Notes under the pieces: model-generated
What the model saw: the letters and a program-made list of their open reading frames with translations, nothing else
Database searches by the model: none
Told to the model about the DNA's origin: nothing
Translations under genes and position numbers: made by a program
NCBI GenBank assembly: GCA_964501655.1
Contig: CAZCTN010000009.1
Coordinates: forward strand, 45,586 to 109,585
Source of the DNA: JAAYJK01 sp964501655
Lineage (GTDB): Bacteria > Bacillota > Syntrophomonadia > Syntrophomonadales > Syntrophomonadaceae
DNA length: 64,000 nucleotides
Direction of reading: 5' to 3'
Shown here: piece after piece, positions 35,191-45,095 of the stretch
How positions within the stretch are numbered: the first letter of the stretch is position 1
Layout: each line of letters begins with the position of its first letter

Positions 35191-36431
35191 AAATAAAGAA
35201 GTATTTAGCCCGGGATTTTAAATCAGCCATTAAACAAGCCCAGGAGGAGATGGGGAACGAAGCCATAATACTACACACTCGACAGTTGAAGAAGAACCGG
35301 TTTTTCGGTTTTCTTTCTCCCAATAATGTGGAGATTACCGTAGCAGTGGATGATAGTCTCAAGGTAAATACTGACTTGAAGCGGGGGAAGAAAACCCTGC
35401 GGATGAGCCCAGAGGCAGGCCAGCATAACCCGATCAAGACGGCTGAGCCAAGAGTTCTCCAGTCGGTCGAGCCAAAGCCGATCAAGCCAACTGAGCAAAG
35501 GAATATTCAGCCGGCCAGCCATGAGCTTGGTTTAAAAGACGAAGATTCCTTGTTGCTTGAGTTGCAGCAAATGAAGGATATGATGGCAGACATTAAGCTC
35601 AGGATGCAAGAAGTTGGAGCAATCAAAGGGATATCGGATCAAGCCCAGTATTTCTATCAAACTCTTATCAGCAACAATGTCAACCAGGATATTGCCATAA
35701 GCATTATTAACAACATCGAATCCAAGCTTCCGGTTCAAAAGATGGAAGACGAGACCTGGGTGCGGGATATATGCATAAACGTATTGCAGGATTATATCAG
35801 CGATATATCACCTATAAAGGTTACTCCAGGCGAGAAAGGTCATGTGGTATTTATGGTAGGACCAACCGGGGTGGGAAAGACCACCACCATTGCCAAACTA
35901 GCTGCCAATATGACTTTTTTGGAAAAGAAAAGCGTAGCCTTAATAACCCTTGATACTTATAGGGTTTCGGCTGCCGAGCAGCTACGGACTTTTGCTGAAA
36001 TAATCGGAATTCCTATCAGTGTAGTATTTAATGCGGAGGACTTTAAGGAGGCTGTTCAGGAATACCAGGATACCGACATTATATTCGTGGATACCGCCGG
36101 CAGAAGCCCCAGGAATCCGCAACAGATGCAGGAATTAAAGGGCTACCTTAATATAGCCCGACCCGATGAGACCATTCTGGTATTAAGTGTTACTACTCAC
36201 AGCCAGGACTTGATCCAGATATATCGTCAATTTGCTCCCATGAAGATAGATAAAGTCATCTTTACCAAATTAGATGAAACATATAGTTATGGCCAGATAC
36301 TGAACACCATGCATGAGATCAATAAGCCGGTGGCTTACTTGACCATGGGACAGAATGTTCCAGATGATATTGAGGTGCCGGATCCGTTGTACTTAGCCAG
36401 TATGCTGTTGAGGAAGGATGGTCTGGCATGA
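35187..36431 (+). CDS. flhF: Flagellar placement GTPase FlhF
   Basis: SRP-type GTPase that determines flagellar site and number. The 414-residue protein has a basic N-terminal B domain, a variable linker (about 75-115) with degenerate EP/IKP repeats, and an NG GTPase domain: GPTGVGKTTTIAKLA, LDTYRVSAAEQLRTF, DTAGRSPRNPQQMQE and TKLDE. ATG overlaps the flhA stop by four bases and flhG follows with the same overlap. Confidence 0.97.
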   Translation: MKIKKYLARDFKSAIKQAQEEMGNEAIILHTRQLKKNRFFGFLSPNNVEITVAVDDSLKVNTDLKRGKKTLRMSPEAGQHNPIKTAEPRVLQSVEPKPIKPTEQRNIQPASHELGLKDEDSLLLELQQMKDMMADIKLRMQEVGAIKGISDQAQYFYQTLISNNVNQDIAISIINNIESKLPVQKMEDETWVRDICINVLQDYISDISPIKVTPGEKGHVVFMVGPTGVGKTTTIAKLAANMTFLEKKSVALITLDTYRVSAAEQLRTFAEIIGIPISVVFNAEDFKEAVQEYQDTDIIFVDTAGRSPRNPQQMQELKGYLNIARPDETILVLSVTTHSQDLIQIYRQFAPMKIDKVIFTKLDETYSYGQILNTMHEINKPVAYLTMGQNVPDDIEVPDPLYLASMLLRKDGLA

Positions 36432-37339
36432 ACGATCAAGCAGAAAGACTTCGAGAGATGGCATCCAGCCACAGGCAACGGGATTACAGCGGAAAACCCA
36501 GGAGGACCCGGGTCATGGCTATAAGCAGCGGTAAAGGAGGAGTAGGAAAAAGCACCATAGCGGTGAACATGTCTCTGATATTGGGGCAATGTCAGAAAAA
36601 GGTGTTACTGATGGATGCAGATATGGGTCTGGCCAACATCGATATCATGTTGGGAATAATGCCTGATTATACCATACAACATGTAGTCCAGGGTAGAAAA
36701 AGGGTCAAAGATATAATTATTGAGGGGCCGGGAGGATTAAGAATAATTCCGGGCGGCTCCGGTATCAATGAGTTGGCCAATCTTAACGATAATGAACTTA
36801 ACAGGTTGATCCAGGAACTGAGTCGATTGGATGGTGAGTATGACTACCTGATAATTGATACCGGTGCCGGTATATCCAGGAATGTAGTCAGCTTCCTGCT
36901 GGCGGCTGATGATGTAATCATAGTGACCACTGCGGAACCCACTGCCTTGACCGACGCCTATGGCCTAGTCAAAACCATTATCAGGCAGTCCTATGCAGGA
37001 AAGATTTACTTAATTGTGAACAAGGTAGCCGATAATGCGGAAGGAATATTAATAGCTGAGAAAATTAAAATAGCCTGCGCCAAATTTCTGGATACGGAAC
37101 TTATAACTCTAGGTAATGTAGTTGATGAACCAGCGGTACGGGAAGGGATTATGAGGCAGAAAGCATTTACCCAGGTATTTCCGACCAGTACCGCAACCCG
37201 TAACATCTTATCCATAGCTGAGCGTTTGACCGGCGGAGTGGAGGGACAGCAGGCAGCTGCAGAATCGTCCACAGGAATAAAAAATTTCCTGATCAAACTG
37301 AGCAGGGTGTTCAAAGACAATAATGCAGGGGTAGGTTGA
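36428..37339 (+). CDS. flhG: Flagellar number regulator FlhG (YlxH, MinD-like ATPase)
   Basis: ParA/MinD-type ATPase that stimulates FlhF and controls flagellar number. The 303-residue protein starts with an FlhF-activating N-terminal segment (AERLREMASSHRQR), followed by the deviant Walker A SSGKGGVGKSTIAVNMS, DADMGLANIDIMLG and DTGAGIS. A C-terminal amphipathic helix (FLIKLSRVFK) may bind the membrane. ATG overlaps flhF by four bases. Confidence 0.97.
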   Translation: MNDQAERLREMASSHRQRDYSGKPRRTRVMAISSGKGGVGKSTIAVNMSLILGQCQKKVLLMDADMGLANIDIMLGIMPDYTIQHVVQGRKRVKDIIIEGPGGLRIIPGGSGINELANLNDNELNRLIQELSRLDGEYDYLIIDTGAGISRNVVSFLLAADDVIIVTTAEPTALTDAYGLVKTIIRQSYAGKIYLIVNKVADNAEGILIAEKIKIACAKFLDTELITLGNVVDEPAVREGIMRQKAFTQVFPTSTATRNILSIAERLTGGVEGQQAAAESSTGIKNFLIKLSRVFKDNNAGVG

Positions 37340-37343
37340 TGTA

Positions 37344-38009
37344 ATGGATGGATTGAAGATTAATCAATTGCTGGAGATAGTAATCGAAGGAGAGGCTTTC
37401 CGGGAGTATTACCCGGTCAGGATCGAAAATATTGAAAAGGACTCTATTATGATGGGGATGCCCATGAAAAAAGGCGGCCTTATCCGGATGCAGGTGGGGC
37501 AGGAAATAAGATGTGTTTTTCGCAGTCATAACCAGTATTTCGGTTTTACTGCCACCATTACCGAGGTAGTAATAAGCCCTATTCCCTTGCTGATTACCAC
37601 TAAACCGGAACAGATAACTTCAATCAACCAGAAGCGTGCCTATGTGCGTATAGAAGTTTCTTTACCTATCGAATATAGACTCTCCAGGGATAAGGAAGAT
37701 GATGAAGAGGCTGTACCTTCCTATGACCGGGGATTAACCATAAACATCAGCGCCGGAGGAGTTCTGTTTTGTACTGATACAAGATTGGAGTCCCGCCAGC
37801 TGCTGGATATTAAACTCCATATACCCAGCCAGGAGACTTTTGAGGCTAAAGCCAGGGTCCTGAGGATATTTGATAAAGTGGACGCCCGGGGCAGATACAT
37901 TTGGGCAGCTATTCAATACCTGGAAGTATCTGATGCCAAACGGGATAAGTTATTCAACTATATATTCGAAAAACAAAGAGAATTAATCAATACAGCTTAT
38001 AAGTGGTAA
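37344..38009 (+). CDS. PilZ-domain cyclic-di-GMP receptor (YcgR-like)
   Basis: Probable motility brake responding to cyclic-di-GMP. The 221-residue protein has an N-terminal YcgR-like flagellar-brake domain (about 1-95) and a C-terminal PilZ domain. The two binding motifs are intact: RAYVR (RxxxR) near residue 98 and NISAGG (D/NxSxxG) near 134-139. It is embedded between flhG and cheB, in the che-fla operon. This position implies co-expression with the motor; ligand binding is inferred from motifs. Confidence 0.9.
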   Translation: MDGLKINQLLEIVIEGEAFREYYPVRIENIEKDSIMMGMPMKKGGLIRMQVGQEIRCVFRSHNQYFGFTATITEVVISPIPLLITTKPEQITSINQKRAYVRIEVSLPIEYRLSRDKEDDEEAVPSYDRGLTINISAGGVLFCTDTRLESRQLLDIKLHIPSQETFEAKARVLRIFDKVDARGRYIWAAIQYLEVSDAKRDKLFNYIFEKQRELINTAYKW

Positions 38010-38019
38010 GGAGGAAGCT

Positions 38020-39093
38020 ATGAAGACAATCAGAGTTCTGGTAGTAGATGATTCAGCTTTTATGAGAAAAGTAATCTCAGACATCATTAACCAAACTCCG
38101 GGTCTTGAAGTAATAGGTATAGCCCGGGATGGTGCCGATGCGGTCAAAAAGATGAAAGATCTTAATCCTGACGTAATCACAATGGATATTGAAATGCCGG
38201 TATTGGATGGCATGTCAGCCCTGGAAACCATCATGGAGACCAATCCGGTACCGATAATAATGTTGAGCAGCCTGACCCGGGAAGGTGCCGAAAAGACGTT
38301 AAAAGCACTGGAATTAGGCGCAGTGGACTTTATCCCCAAGCCTTCCGGGCAGATTTCACTGGATATTGCTAAAATACAAGCAGATATGGTGGAGAAGATA
38401 TTTATTGCCGCAGCTACCAAGCCTAAGCTTCGCAGTATGAAGCAAAGGCCGCTGCAGGAACCAATTCCTTCGGTCACTGTAAGCCAGAGCGTCTGGCCGG
38501 TAAAAAGCGCCGGCTTAAATAAACTGGTATTAATAGGGACATCCACCGGGGGGCCTAAAGCATTGCAGGAAGTAATTCCAATACTTCCTGCTAATTTGGA
38601 CGCTGCAGTATTAGTGGTTCAGCATATGCCGGCCGGTTTTACCCGCTCTCTGGCTGAAAGATTGGATGGAATATCGAAGATAAGAGTGAAAGAAGGGGAG
38701 CAGGGGGAGAAAATTGTTCCGGGTTGTGCTTATATTGCTCCAGGAGACTTTCATATGCTGGTGAAAAGACAGCTTGAAGGTTCAGAAAGATGTCTAAAGA
38801 TTATCCTGGATAAATCTCCGCCTCGAGGAGGCCACCGACCCTCGGTAGACGCAATGATGGAGTCAGCAGCTGAACAGTTCTGGTCTCACATGGTTGGTGT
38901 GGTCATGACCGGGATGGGGAATGATGGGGCTGAAGGAATAAAACATATCAAAGCGAAAAACGGGAAGAACATCGCTGAAGATAAATCCAGCTGCATAGTT
39001 TACGGCATGCCCAAAGCAGCAGCTGAAACCGGTACGGTGGATAAGATCGTGCCGCTCAAAGATATTGGAAACTGGATAGTAAGAATGTTGTAG
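38020..39093 (+). CDS. cheB: Chemotaxis methylesterase CheB
   Basis: Demethylates or deamidates chemoreceptors when phosphorylated. The 357-residue protein has a receiver domain (VDDSAFMRKVI, phospho-Asp in ITMDIEMPVLDG) and a C-terminal esterase with catalytic Ser in IGTSTGGPKALQE, His in VVQHMPAGFT and Asp in TGMGNDGAEG. It starts ten bases after the PilZ gene. Confidence 0.97.
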   Translation: MKTIRVLVVDDSAFMRKVISDIINQTPGLEVIGIARDGADAVKKMKDLNPDVITMDIEMPVLDGMSALETIMETNPVPIIMLSSLTREGAEKTLKALELGAVDFIPKPSGQISLDIAKIQADMVEKIFIAAATKPKLRSMKQRPLQEPIPSVTVSQSVWPVKSAGLNKLVLIGTSTGGPKALQEVIPILPANLDAAVLVVQHMPAGFTRSLAERLDGISKIRVKEGEQGEKIVPGCAYIAPGDFHMLVKRQLEGSERCLKIILDKSPPRGGHRPSVDAMMESAAEQFWSHMVGVVMTGMGNDGAEGIKHIKAKNGKNIAEDKSSCIVYGMPKAAAETGTVDKIVPLKDIGNWIVRML

Positions 39094-39237
39094 GGATAAA
39101 GCAGCAAGCAGCAGGATGCTGGGGAAAAATAAGAGCAAAGGGTGTGTATATATGTCGGTGAGGAGGAAGCGGGAATACATATTTAAGCAGCGGATCATTA
39201 TGAAGCAAGTGGAGATGGTATGTAAGGGGGTGGAATA

Positions 39238-41259
39238 GTGGCAATTGATATGTCGCAATATATGGATATTTTCCTTGAGGAGAGCAAGGAACATCTTACC
39301 ATATTAAATGAAAACCTGCTGGAATTGGAGAAAAATTCTGGGAACACCGACTGTCTTAACGAGATATTCAGGGCCGCCCATACCCTTAAAGGTATGGCAT
39401 CTACTATGGGTTTTGAAGATGTAGCAGACTTGACCCATCATATGGAGAACGTTTTAAGCGCTTTAAAGGAAGGCTTGTTATCAGTTACCCCCCAGGTGGT
39501 AGATGTATTATTCCAGTGTTTTGACCGCATGCAGTTCATGATCGACCGGCTGGAATCACTGGGGATATGCAACACGGATAATACTGATCTGATAGATATG
39601 CTGGAGGAGATAAAGAAAGGCAACTGCGGTTTTGACAGGGATTATGAGACTGAGATGCCAGAAGGGCAGGAATCTGCGGAAACAGGACCTTCCATGGGTT
39701 TTGAATTCAATAGTTACGATATAACTATCATCAATGAAGCTATCAATGCGGGCAGCAAGGTATATTATGCGAGAATATCCGTGGATCCGGATTGTATGAT
39801 GAAAGCGGTTCGGGCTTTTATGGTTTTCAAGAGCATAGAGGAAGATGGAGAAGTCATTAAATCCGTGCCTCACGTTCAGGATCTGGACGAAGGGAAATTT
39901 GACAGTGAATTCGAACTGTTGTTTACCAGCAGTGGGGATTTACAATCAATAACTAAACGAATCAGCAATATATCTGAAATAAACGCAGTTATAAGTAATT
40001 TTAGCCAGAGCAGCTTGAATGAGGACCGACAAGGGAGCACTAAGCCCCTAACTGCCGATAATCATGAGGCTGCGGAACAACAAGCAGATACCGAACAGCG
40101 GCAGATCCATAAAGCCAGAAAGACGGTTCGGGTTGATATCGATAGGTTGGATACACTGATGAACCTGGTGGGAGAACTGGTAATGCACAAAGGCTGCCTG
40201 GAACAAATAGGCGCTACCAATAAAATACCCCAGCTGAACGAAACTATAGAACAGATGGATCGAATCAGCACTGATCTGCAATCAATAGTCATGATAGTAA
40301 GAATGGTGCCAATAGAGCAGGTATTTAATCGCTTTCCCCGCATGGTTAGAGACCTGGCCAAGGAATTGAATAAAGAAATCGATTTTATCATGGAAGGCAA
40401 AGAAACGGAACTGGACAGGACAGTTATCGATGAAATCGGAGATCCGCTGGTACATCTGTTAAGGAATGCCCTGGATCATGGAATGGAGTTGCCGGAAGAA
40501 AGGATAGCGGCAGGAAAACCTGGTATCGGCACCCTGATCCTGAGTGCTCAGCACGAAGGGAACAATGTATATATTGACGTACAGGATGACGGCCGGGGCA
40601 TCAAAGCCGAAGCAGTGTTAGCCAAAGCCATTGAGCGAGGACTGGTAAGTCAAAACGAAGCCCAGCAGCTAAGCGATAATGATATTCACAAATTTCTGTT
40701 CTCTCCGGGGTTCAGTACCTCCGATCAAGTGACTGATATCTCCGGGCGGGGAGTAGGATTGGATGTAGTAAAGACTAAAATAGAATCCCTTAACGGAGAA
40801 ATATCCATAGACACCAGAGAAGGGCAGGGTACTCGATTCAGAATCAAGCTGCCCCTAACCCTGGCTATTATCCAGGCCTTGATGGTGTCGGTGAAAGATG
40901 AGATATATGCCATACCATTGAGTACGGTTAATGAAACCTCATTGATTAATCAGTCTGATATCAAAGTGATACAAAACCAGGAAGTGATTATGTTAAGAGG
41001 GAACGTGCTCCCTTTGTTCCGGCTCAAAGATATCCTTGATGTACCGGGAGAAGATATAAGCCAGTCCCAGATATACGTAGTGGTAGTGCGAAAAGGGGAC
41101 AACCAGATTGGTTTGGTAGTAGATACATTAATCGGACAGCAGGAGATAGTCATTAAATCGCTGGGTAAAATACTGTCCGGCATACCGGGAATTGCAGGTG
41201 CTATCGTTGCTGGTGACGGCAATGTCAGACTTATTATTGATATTGCCACATTATTTTAG
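39238..41259 (+). CDS. cheA: Chemotaxis histidine kinase CheA
   Basis: Sensor kinase that phosphorylates CheY and CheB. The 673-residue protein has an HPt domain with phospho-acceptor H48 in AAHTLKGMASTMGFED, a P2-like docking domain (about 155-265), a dimerisation helix pair starting VRVDIDRLDTLMNLVGELVM, an HATPase domain with LLRNALDHGMELPEER and GRGVGLDVVKT, and a C-terminal CheW-like domain. GTG start follows AAGGGGGTGG. A 144-base gap precedes it. Confidence 0.97.
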   Translation: MAIDMSQYMDIFLEESKEHLTILNENLLELEKNSGNTDCLNEIFRAAHTLKGMASTMGFEDVADLTHHMENVLSALKEGLLSVTPQVVDVLFQCFDRMQFMIDRLESLGICNTDNTDLIDMLEEIKKGNCGFDRDYETEMPEGQESAETGPSMGFEFNSYDITIINEAINAGSKVYYARISVDPDCMMKAVRAFMVFKSIEEDGEVIKSVPHVQDLDEGKFDSEFELLFTSSGDLQSITKRISNISEINAVISNFSQSSLNEDRQGSTKPLTADNHEAAEQQADTEQRQIHKARKTVRVDIDRLDTLMNLVGELVMHKGCLEQIGATNKIPQLNETIEQMDRISTDLQSIVMIVRMVPIEQVFNRFPRMVRDLAKELNKEIDFIMEGKETELDRTVIDEIGDPLVHLLRNALDHGMELPEERIAAGKPGIGTLILSAQHEGNNVYIDVQDDGRGIKAEAVLAKAIERGLVSQNEAQQLSDNDIHKFLFSPGFSTSDQVTDISGRGVGLDVVKTKIESLNGEISIDTREGQGTRFRIKLPLTLAIIQALMVSVKDEIYAIPLSTVNETSLINQSDIKVIQNQEVIMLRGNVLPLFRLKDILDVPGEDISQSQIYVVVVRKGDNQIGLVVDTLIGQQEIVIKSLGKILSGIPGIAGAIVAGDGNVRLIIDIATLF

Positions 41260-41274
41260 AGGGGGGATCTAGGG

Positions 41275-41763
41275 ATGCAGGAAATTGATATCAGCCAGGC
41301 GGGAGTTGGGATGGCAGACAGTGATGAGATTCAGGTGGTGGTATTTAGGCTGGGAGTAGAAGAATATGCTATAGATATCCTTAATGTTCAGGAGATAGTA
41401 CGGTTGCTGAACATTACCCGGATACCCCGGGTGGAGGATTACATAGAGGGAGTTGTCAATCTCCGGGGCAATATTGTTCCACTGCTTAATCTGCATACAA
41501 AATTTAAACTGCAGGCATCGGGCTTAAAAGATGAAAGAAGGATAATAGTCTGCCAACTAGATGAAACCAAAGCCGGGATAATAGTTGACGAGGTTCTGGA
41601 AGTAATCAGGCTAGGACAGAAGGACATTGAATCAGTGGGAGATATTTATACAACGGTCAGCTCCGATCAGATCCATGGTATTGCCAAGGTGTCAGGCAGA
41701 CTGTTGATCCTGTTGGACATAAAGAAAATAATCATGGGTGAAACCGCTGGACAAGGGGAGTAG
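41275..41763 (+). CDS. cheW: Chemotaxis coupling protein CheW
   Basis: Links chemoreceptors to CheA. The 162-residue protein is a single CheW/SH3-like domain with VVFRLGVEEYAIDILNVQEI, RIPRVEDYIEGVVNLRGNIV and a C-terminal helix. It lies 15 bases after cheA. Confidence 0.97.
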   Translation: MQEIDISQAGVGMADSDEIQVVVFRLGVEEYAIDILNVQEIVRLLNITRIPRVEDYIEGVVNLRGNIVPLLNLHTKFKLQASGLKDERRIIVCQLDETKAGIIVDEVLEVIRLGQKDIESVGDIYTTVSSDQIHGIAKVSGRLLILLDIKKIIMGETAGQGE

Positions 41764-41769
41764 GAATCT

Positions 41770-42396
41770 ATGGGGAAAGATTTTTCAGAATTAACAGGAA
41801 TGGAACTGGATGCACTAAGAGAGATAGGCAATATAGGAGCAGGAAATGCTGCTACTGCTCTGGCCCAGATGGTGCAAACGAAAATCGATATGAGTGTTCC
41901 GGAGGTTAACATACTGCCCTTCGATGAGATCCCCAAACTGGTAGGCGGTGCTGATGCCCCGGTATGTGGACTATATTTTGAGGTCAGCGGATCTATCAGA
42001 GGCAGTATCTTGTTCATGCTTCCTATTGAACGGGCAGGTCTTTTGGTAGACATGATCCTTGCTCGGCCTCTAGGTGAAACCGATTTAAACCTGGGGGTGG
42101 AATTGGAATTCTCAGTAATTATGGAAGTAGGCAATATTATATCAGGCACCTATCTCAACGCTCTTTCCCATTTTACCAACATGAAACTATTGACCTCCGT
42201 GCCGGCCCTGGCCATAGATATGGCCGGTGCTATTCTCAATGGCATACTGGCTCAGGTGGGAGCCGTGTTTGACGATGTACTGGTGCTGAAAACCATGTTT
42301 ACCAGAGAAGACCGAGACATAGTGGGGCACTTTTTTATGATGCCGGATTCCGAATCATTAAGCACCATATTACAAGGGCTTGGGGTGAATTGCTAG
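41770..42396 (+). CDS. cheC: CheY-phosphate phosphatase CheC
   Basis: Dephosphorylates CheY and binds CheD as part of adaptation. The 208-residue protein has both expected active-site helices: LREIGNIGAGNAATALAQMV with later Pro, and IMEVGNIISGTYLNALSHF with later Pro. It overlaps cheD by one base or by seven, depending on the cheD start. Confidence 0.96.
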   Translation: MGKDFSELTGMELDALREIGNIGAGNAATALAQMVQTKIDMSVPEVNILPFDEIPKLVGGADAPVCGLYFEVSGSIRGSILFMLPIERAGLLVDMILARPLGETDLNLGVELEFSVIMEVGNIISGTYLNALSHFTNMKLLTSVPALAIDMAGAILNGILAQVGAVFDDVLVLKTMFTREDRDIVGHFFMMPDSESLSTILQGLGVNC

Positions 42397-42881
42397 TGGA
42401 GAAGATTATTCAAGTTGGAATGGCTGAATTAAAGATAGCCAATGCCCCCGACAAGCTGTTAACAGCCGGGTTAGGCTCGTGCATAGGTATCTGTGTATGT
42501 TCTCCTGCTCAACAGTTTGGAGTGCTGGCTCATATAATGCTTCCATCCAGTGTCCAGTCCAAGAAGGCCAGCAACAAGGCTAAATTCGCTGATACAGCGG
42601 TAGAGTTAATATTGGAAGAGATGAATAAAAAGGGTGTCAGGACATCCAGATTGGTAGCCAAGATTGCCGGGGGAGCGCAGATGTTCAAGTGTGTGGGCGA
42701 CAGCAGTATCATGAATATTGGCCAGCGCAATGCCCTGGCAGTTCAAGAACATTTAAACCGGTCGGGGATACGTATTACAGCCCAGGATACCGGCGGAAAT
42801 TATGGACGCACCATTATTTTTGATCCCAAAACGGCAGACCTGCGAATTCGTACTATTGGTCATGGGGAGCGAACAATATAA
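42396..42881 (+). CDS. cheD: Chemoreceptor glutamine deamidase CheD
   Basis: Deamidates receptor glutamines and stimulates CheC. The 161-residue protein shows the catalytic cysteine in LGSCIGICVC and the histidine in LAHIMLPSS. GTG 42396 is preferred over TTG 42390 because GGGGTGA sits at the right distance. It is followed by sigD with no gap. Confidence 0.95.
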   Translation: MEKIIQVGMAELKIANAPDKLLTAGLGSCIGICVCSPAQQFGVLAHIMLPSSVQSKKASNKAKFADTAVELILEEMNKKGVRTSRLVAKIAGGAQMFKCVGDSSIMNIGQRNALAVQEHLNRSGIRITAQDTGGNYGRTIIFDPKTADLRIRTIGHGERTI

Positions 42882-43661
42882 ATGAACATTGATAAAAAGG
42901 CGTTATGGATTGAATATAAGGAAAAAAACCTGTCAGCCGCCCGAGAGGAACTGATTGTTCAGTATGCTCATTTGGTCAAATATGTAGCAGGCCGACTGGC
43001 AATTACGCTTTCCTCGGTAGTTGAAGTGGATGAACTTATATCCTATGGAGTTGAAGGCCTGATCGATGCAATAGAAAAATTTGATCATCAAAGGAACATT
43101 AAGTTTGAAACCTATGCTATTACCAGGATAAGGGGTTCGATGATTGATGGACTTCGCTCCATGGACTGGGTCCCGGTATCAGTACGTCAAAAAGGCAAGG
43201 AGCTGGAAAAAACCTTCGCTAAACTCGAGACGGAACTGGGCCGGTCTGCCACTGATGCCGAGGCAGCCGCGGCAATGGGTTTGAATCTGCGTGATTATAA
43301 TAATCTATTAAAGGATGTTTCCTGTAGTTCGATGATATCATTAGACGATTTTATTCCGGGAGAAAATATGGCTGAAAGGAAGAAACGCATCGTTGATGTC
43401 CTGGAAGACCATAATGCGGCCGATGCTCTGAAGCTGGTGGGGGACAAGGAGACCAAAGACTTACTGGTGGCTTCTATAGGCAAGCTGCCGGAAAAAGAAA
43501 AGAAAGTGATATATCTGTATTATTATGAAGGATTGACCTTAAAGGAGATAGGGGCAGTATTGGAATTATCGGAATCCAGAATATCACAATTACACACCAA
43601 GGCCATATTAAGAATGCGAGGAAGTCTGAGCAAGAAGAAGGATATGCTTTGTAAGAGCTAG
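42882..43661 (+). CDS. sigD: Flagellar RNA polymerase sigma factor SigD (FliA)
   Basis: Sigma-28 family factor for late flagellar and chemotaxis genes. The 259-residue protein has region 2 (GVEGLIDAIEKFDHQRNIKF), the FliA/WhiG-type linker MDWVPVSVRQKGKELE, and a region 4 helix-turn-helix TLKEIGAVLELSESRISQLH. ATG begins directly after the cheD stop. Its place near the end of the fla/che operon matches B. subtilis. Confidence 0.97.
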   Translation: MNIDKKALWIEYKEKNLSAAREELIVQYAHLVKYVAGRLAITLSSVVEVDELISYGVEGLIDAIEKFDHQRNIKFETYAITRIRGSMIDGLRSMDWVPVSVRQKGKELEKTFAKLETELGRSATDAEAAAAMGLNLRDYNNLLKDVSCSSMISLDDFIPGENMAERKKRIVDVLEDHNAADALKLVGDKETKDLLVASIGKLPEKEKKVIYLYYYEGLTLKEIGAVLELSESRISQLHTKAILRMRGSLSKKKDMLCKS

Positions 43662-43674
43662 AGGGGGGAGAAGA

Positions 43675-45078
43675 TTGCTGGATAACGTAAAGGAAGCTGA
43701 CGGCACAGTTGAGGTCCACATAGATCCGGATAAATTGAAAGCCTACATGTTGATAAGAAGGCCTTCCGGAAACGGCCGCAAGTGCTCACGGGATGAAGCT
43801 ATGAAAGCCCTGAGCGACAAGCGGGTGGTATTTGGTATTAACGAAGGACAAGTTCAGGAAGCTCTGCAGGAAAACAACTGGGAACGAAAGATCCTGGTAG
43901 CCGAAGGCACACCGCCTATCGATGGTATTGACGCCCAATTGGAGTTTGCCTTTCAGTCCCAGAGCAGCATCCAGCCCAAGATGGACGAAGCCGGCAAGGC
44001 GGATTTCCATAATCTGGGCATTGTTAATAATGTGCGCAAAGGCGATCTGCTGGTTACAAAAGTACCGTCCCGGCCAGGAGTACCCGGAGCGGACGTGCAC
44101 GGAAACAAGGTGCCGCCCCGGGTGGCCAAAGACAAGACTTTGCCCCGGGGAAAAAATACTGTAGCCGATAATGATGGAATCCATTTGTATGCGGCCGTTG
44201 ACGGCCATATGAGTTTTAGCGGCAACAAAATAGATATTAACCCGGTATTCCATGTTGCCGGTGATGTAGATTATTCATCAGGAAATATTGAATTTATTGG
44301 CAGCGTAATAGTAAAAGGGAATGTTACTACCGGTTTCAAGATACAAGCCGGCGGAGATATTGACGTGCAGGGATCAGTTCAAAGTGCAGATGTAATAGCT
44401 CAGGGAAGTATAACCGTCAAGGGCGGCATAAACGGTAAGATGAAGGGGAGAGTAGCAGCCGGGAACAACGTCATAGCCCGCTTTATTGAGAATGCCGTTG
44501 TGGAAGCAGGCTCTAATGTTCTAGCCAAGGAGGCCATTATACAATCCCAGATCAAAGCAGGCAATTCAGTCAAAGTCAGTGACAACAAAGCCATTATCGT
44601 AGGAGGAGTTATACAGGCTGCCGAGGTAGTGGAGTCCAAGGTGCTGGGATCACAGTTGGCTACCCAGACGGTAGTTGAAGTAGGAGTGAATCCTTATATC
44701 AGGGAAGAATATCATAACCTGGTCCAGAAGCAGACGGCAAAGAACAAAGAGTTCCAAAATATTTCCCATAATTTGCAGGTATACAATAACAGCGGGATTG
44801 CAGTAGAGAATCTCACTGAGAAAAAGAAACAGGTACTGATCAAGCTGTTGGATGTATACACGGTTCTGCGCAATGAACTGCAGGAGATTCAGGGCCGGCT
44901 GGAATTTCTGGAAAAAGAAATGAAGAGATTCCAAACCGCGGAAGTCAGGGTGATGGATGTGGCCTATCCCGGAGTTCGTATTACTATCGGGGAACAGGTC
45001 TATGTAATAAACGATCCCATGAAGTATTGTCGTTTCGTGAGTGATAATGGGGAAATAAGAACAGCAGCCTTACGGTAG
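43675..45078 (+). CDS. fapA: FapA family protein (DUF342)
   Basis: A 467-residue protein of the flagellar assembly protein A family. The N-terminal region (about 1-150) is followed by a right-handed beta-helix-like repeat (about 160-330) with many Gly/Asn/Ala-rich turns, then a coiled coil (about 345-430). In other bacteria FapA is linked to flagellar placement or membrane localisation of partner proteins; the function here is inferred from its place after sigD. TTG start follows GAGGGGGGAG. Confidence 0.85.
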   Translation: MLDNVKEADGTVEVHIDPDKLKAYMLIRRPSGNGRKCSRDEAMKALSDKRVVFGINEGQVQEALQENNWERKILVAEGTPPIDGIDAQLEFAFQSQSSIQPKMDEAGKADFHNLGIVNNVRKGDLLVTKVPSRPGVPGADVHGNKVPPRVAKDKTLPRGKNTVADNDGIHLYAAVDGHMSFSGNKIDINPVFHVAGDVDYSSGNIEFIGSVIVKGNVTTGFKIQAGGDIDVQGSVQSADVIAQGSITVKGGINGKMKGRVAAGNNVIARFIENAVVEAGSNVLAKEAIIQSQIKAGNSVKVSDNKAIIVGGVIQAAEVVESKVLGSQLATQTVVEVGVNPYIREEYHNLVQKQTAKNKEFQNISHNLQVYNNSGIAVENLTEKKKQVLIKLLDVYTVLRNELQEIQGRLEFLEKEMKRFQTAEVRVMDVAYPGVRITIGEQVYVINDPMKYCRFVSDNGEIRTAALR

Positions 45079-45095
45079 AGTAGGGGGTGTAATCA

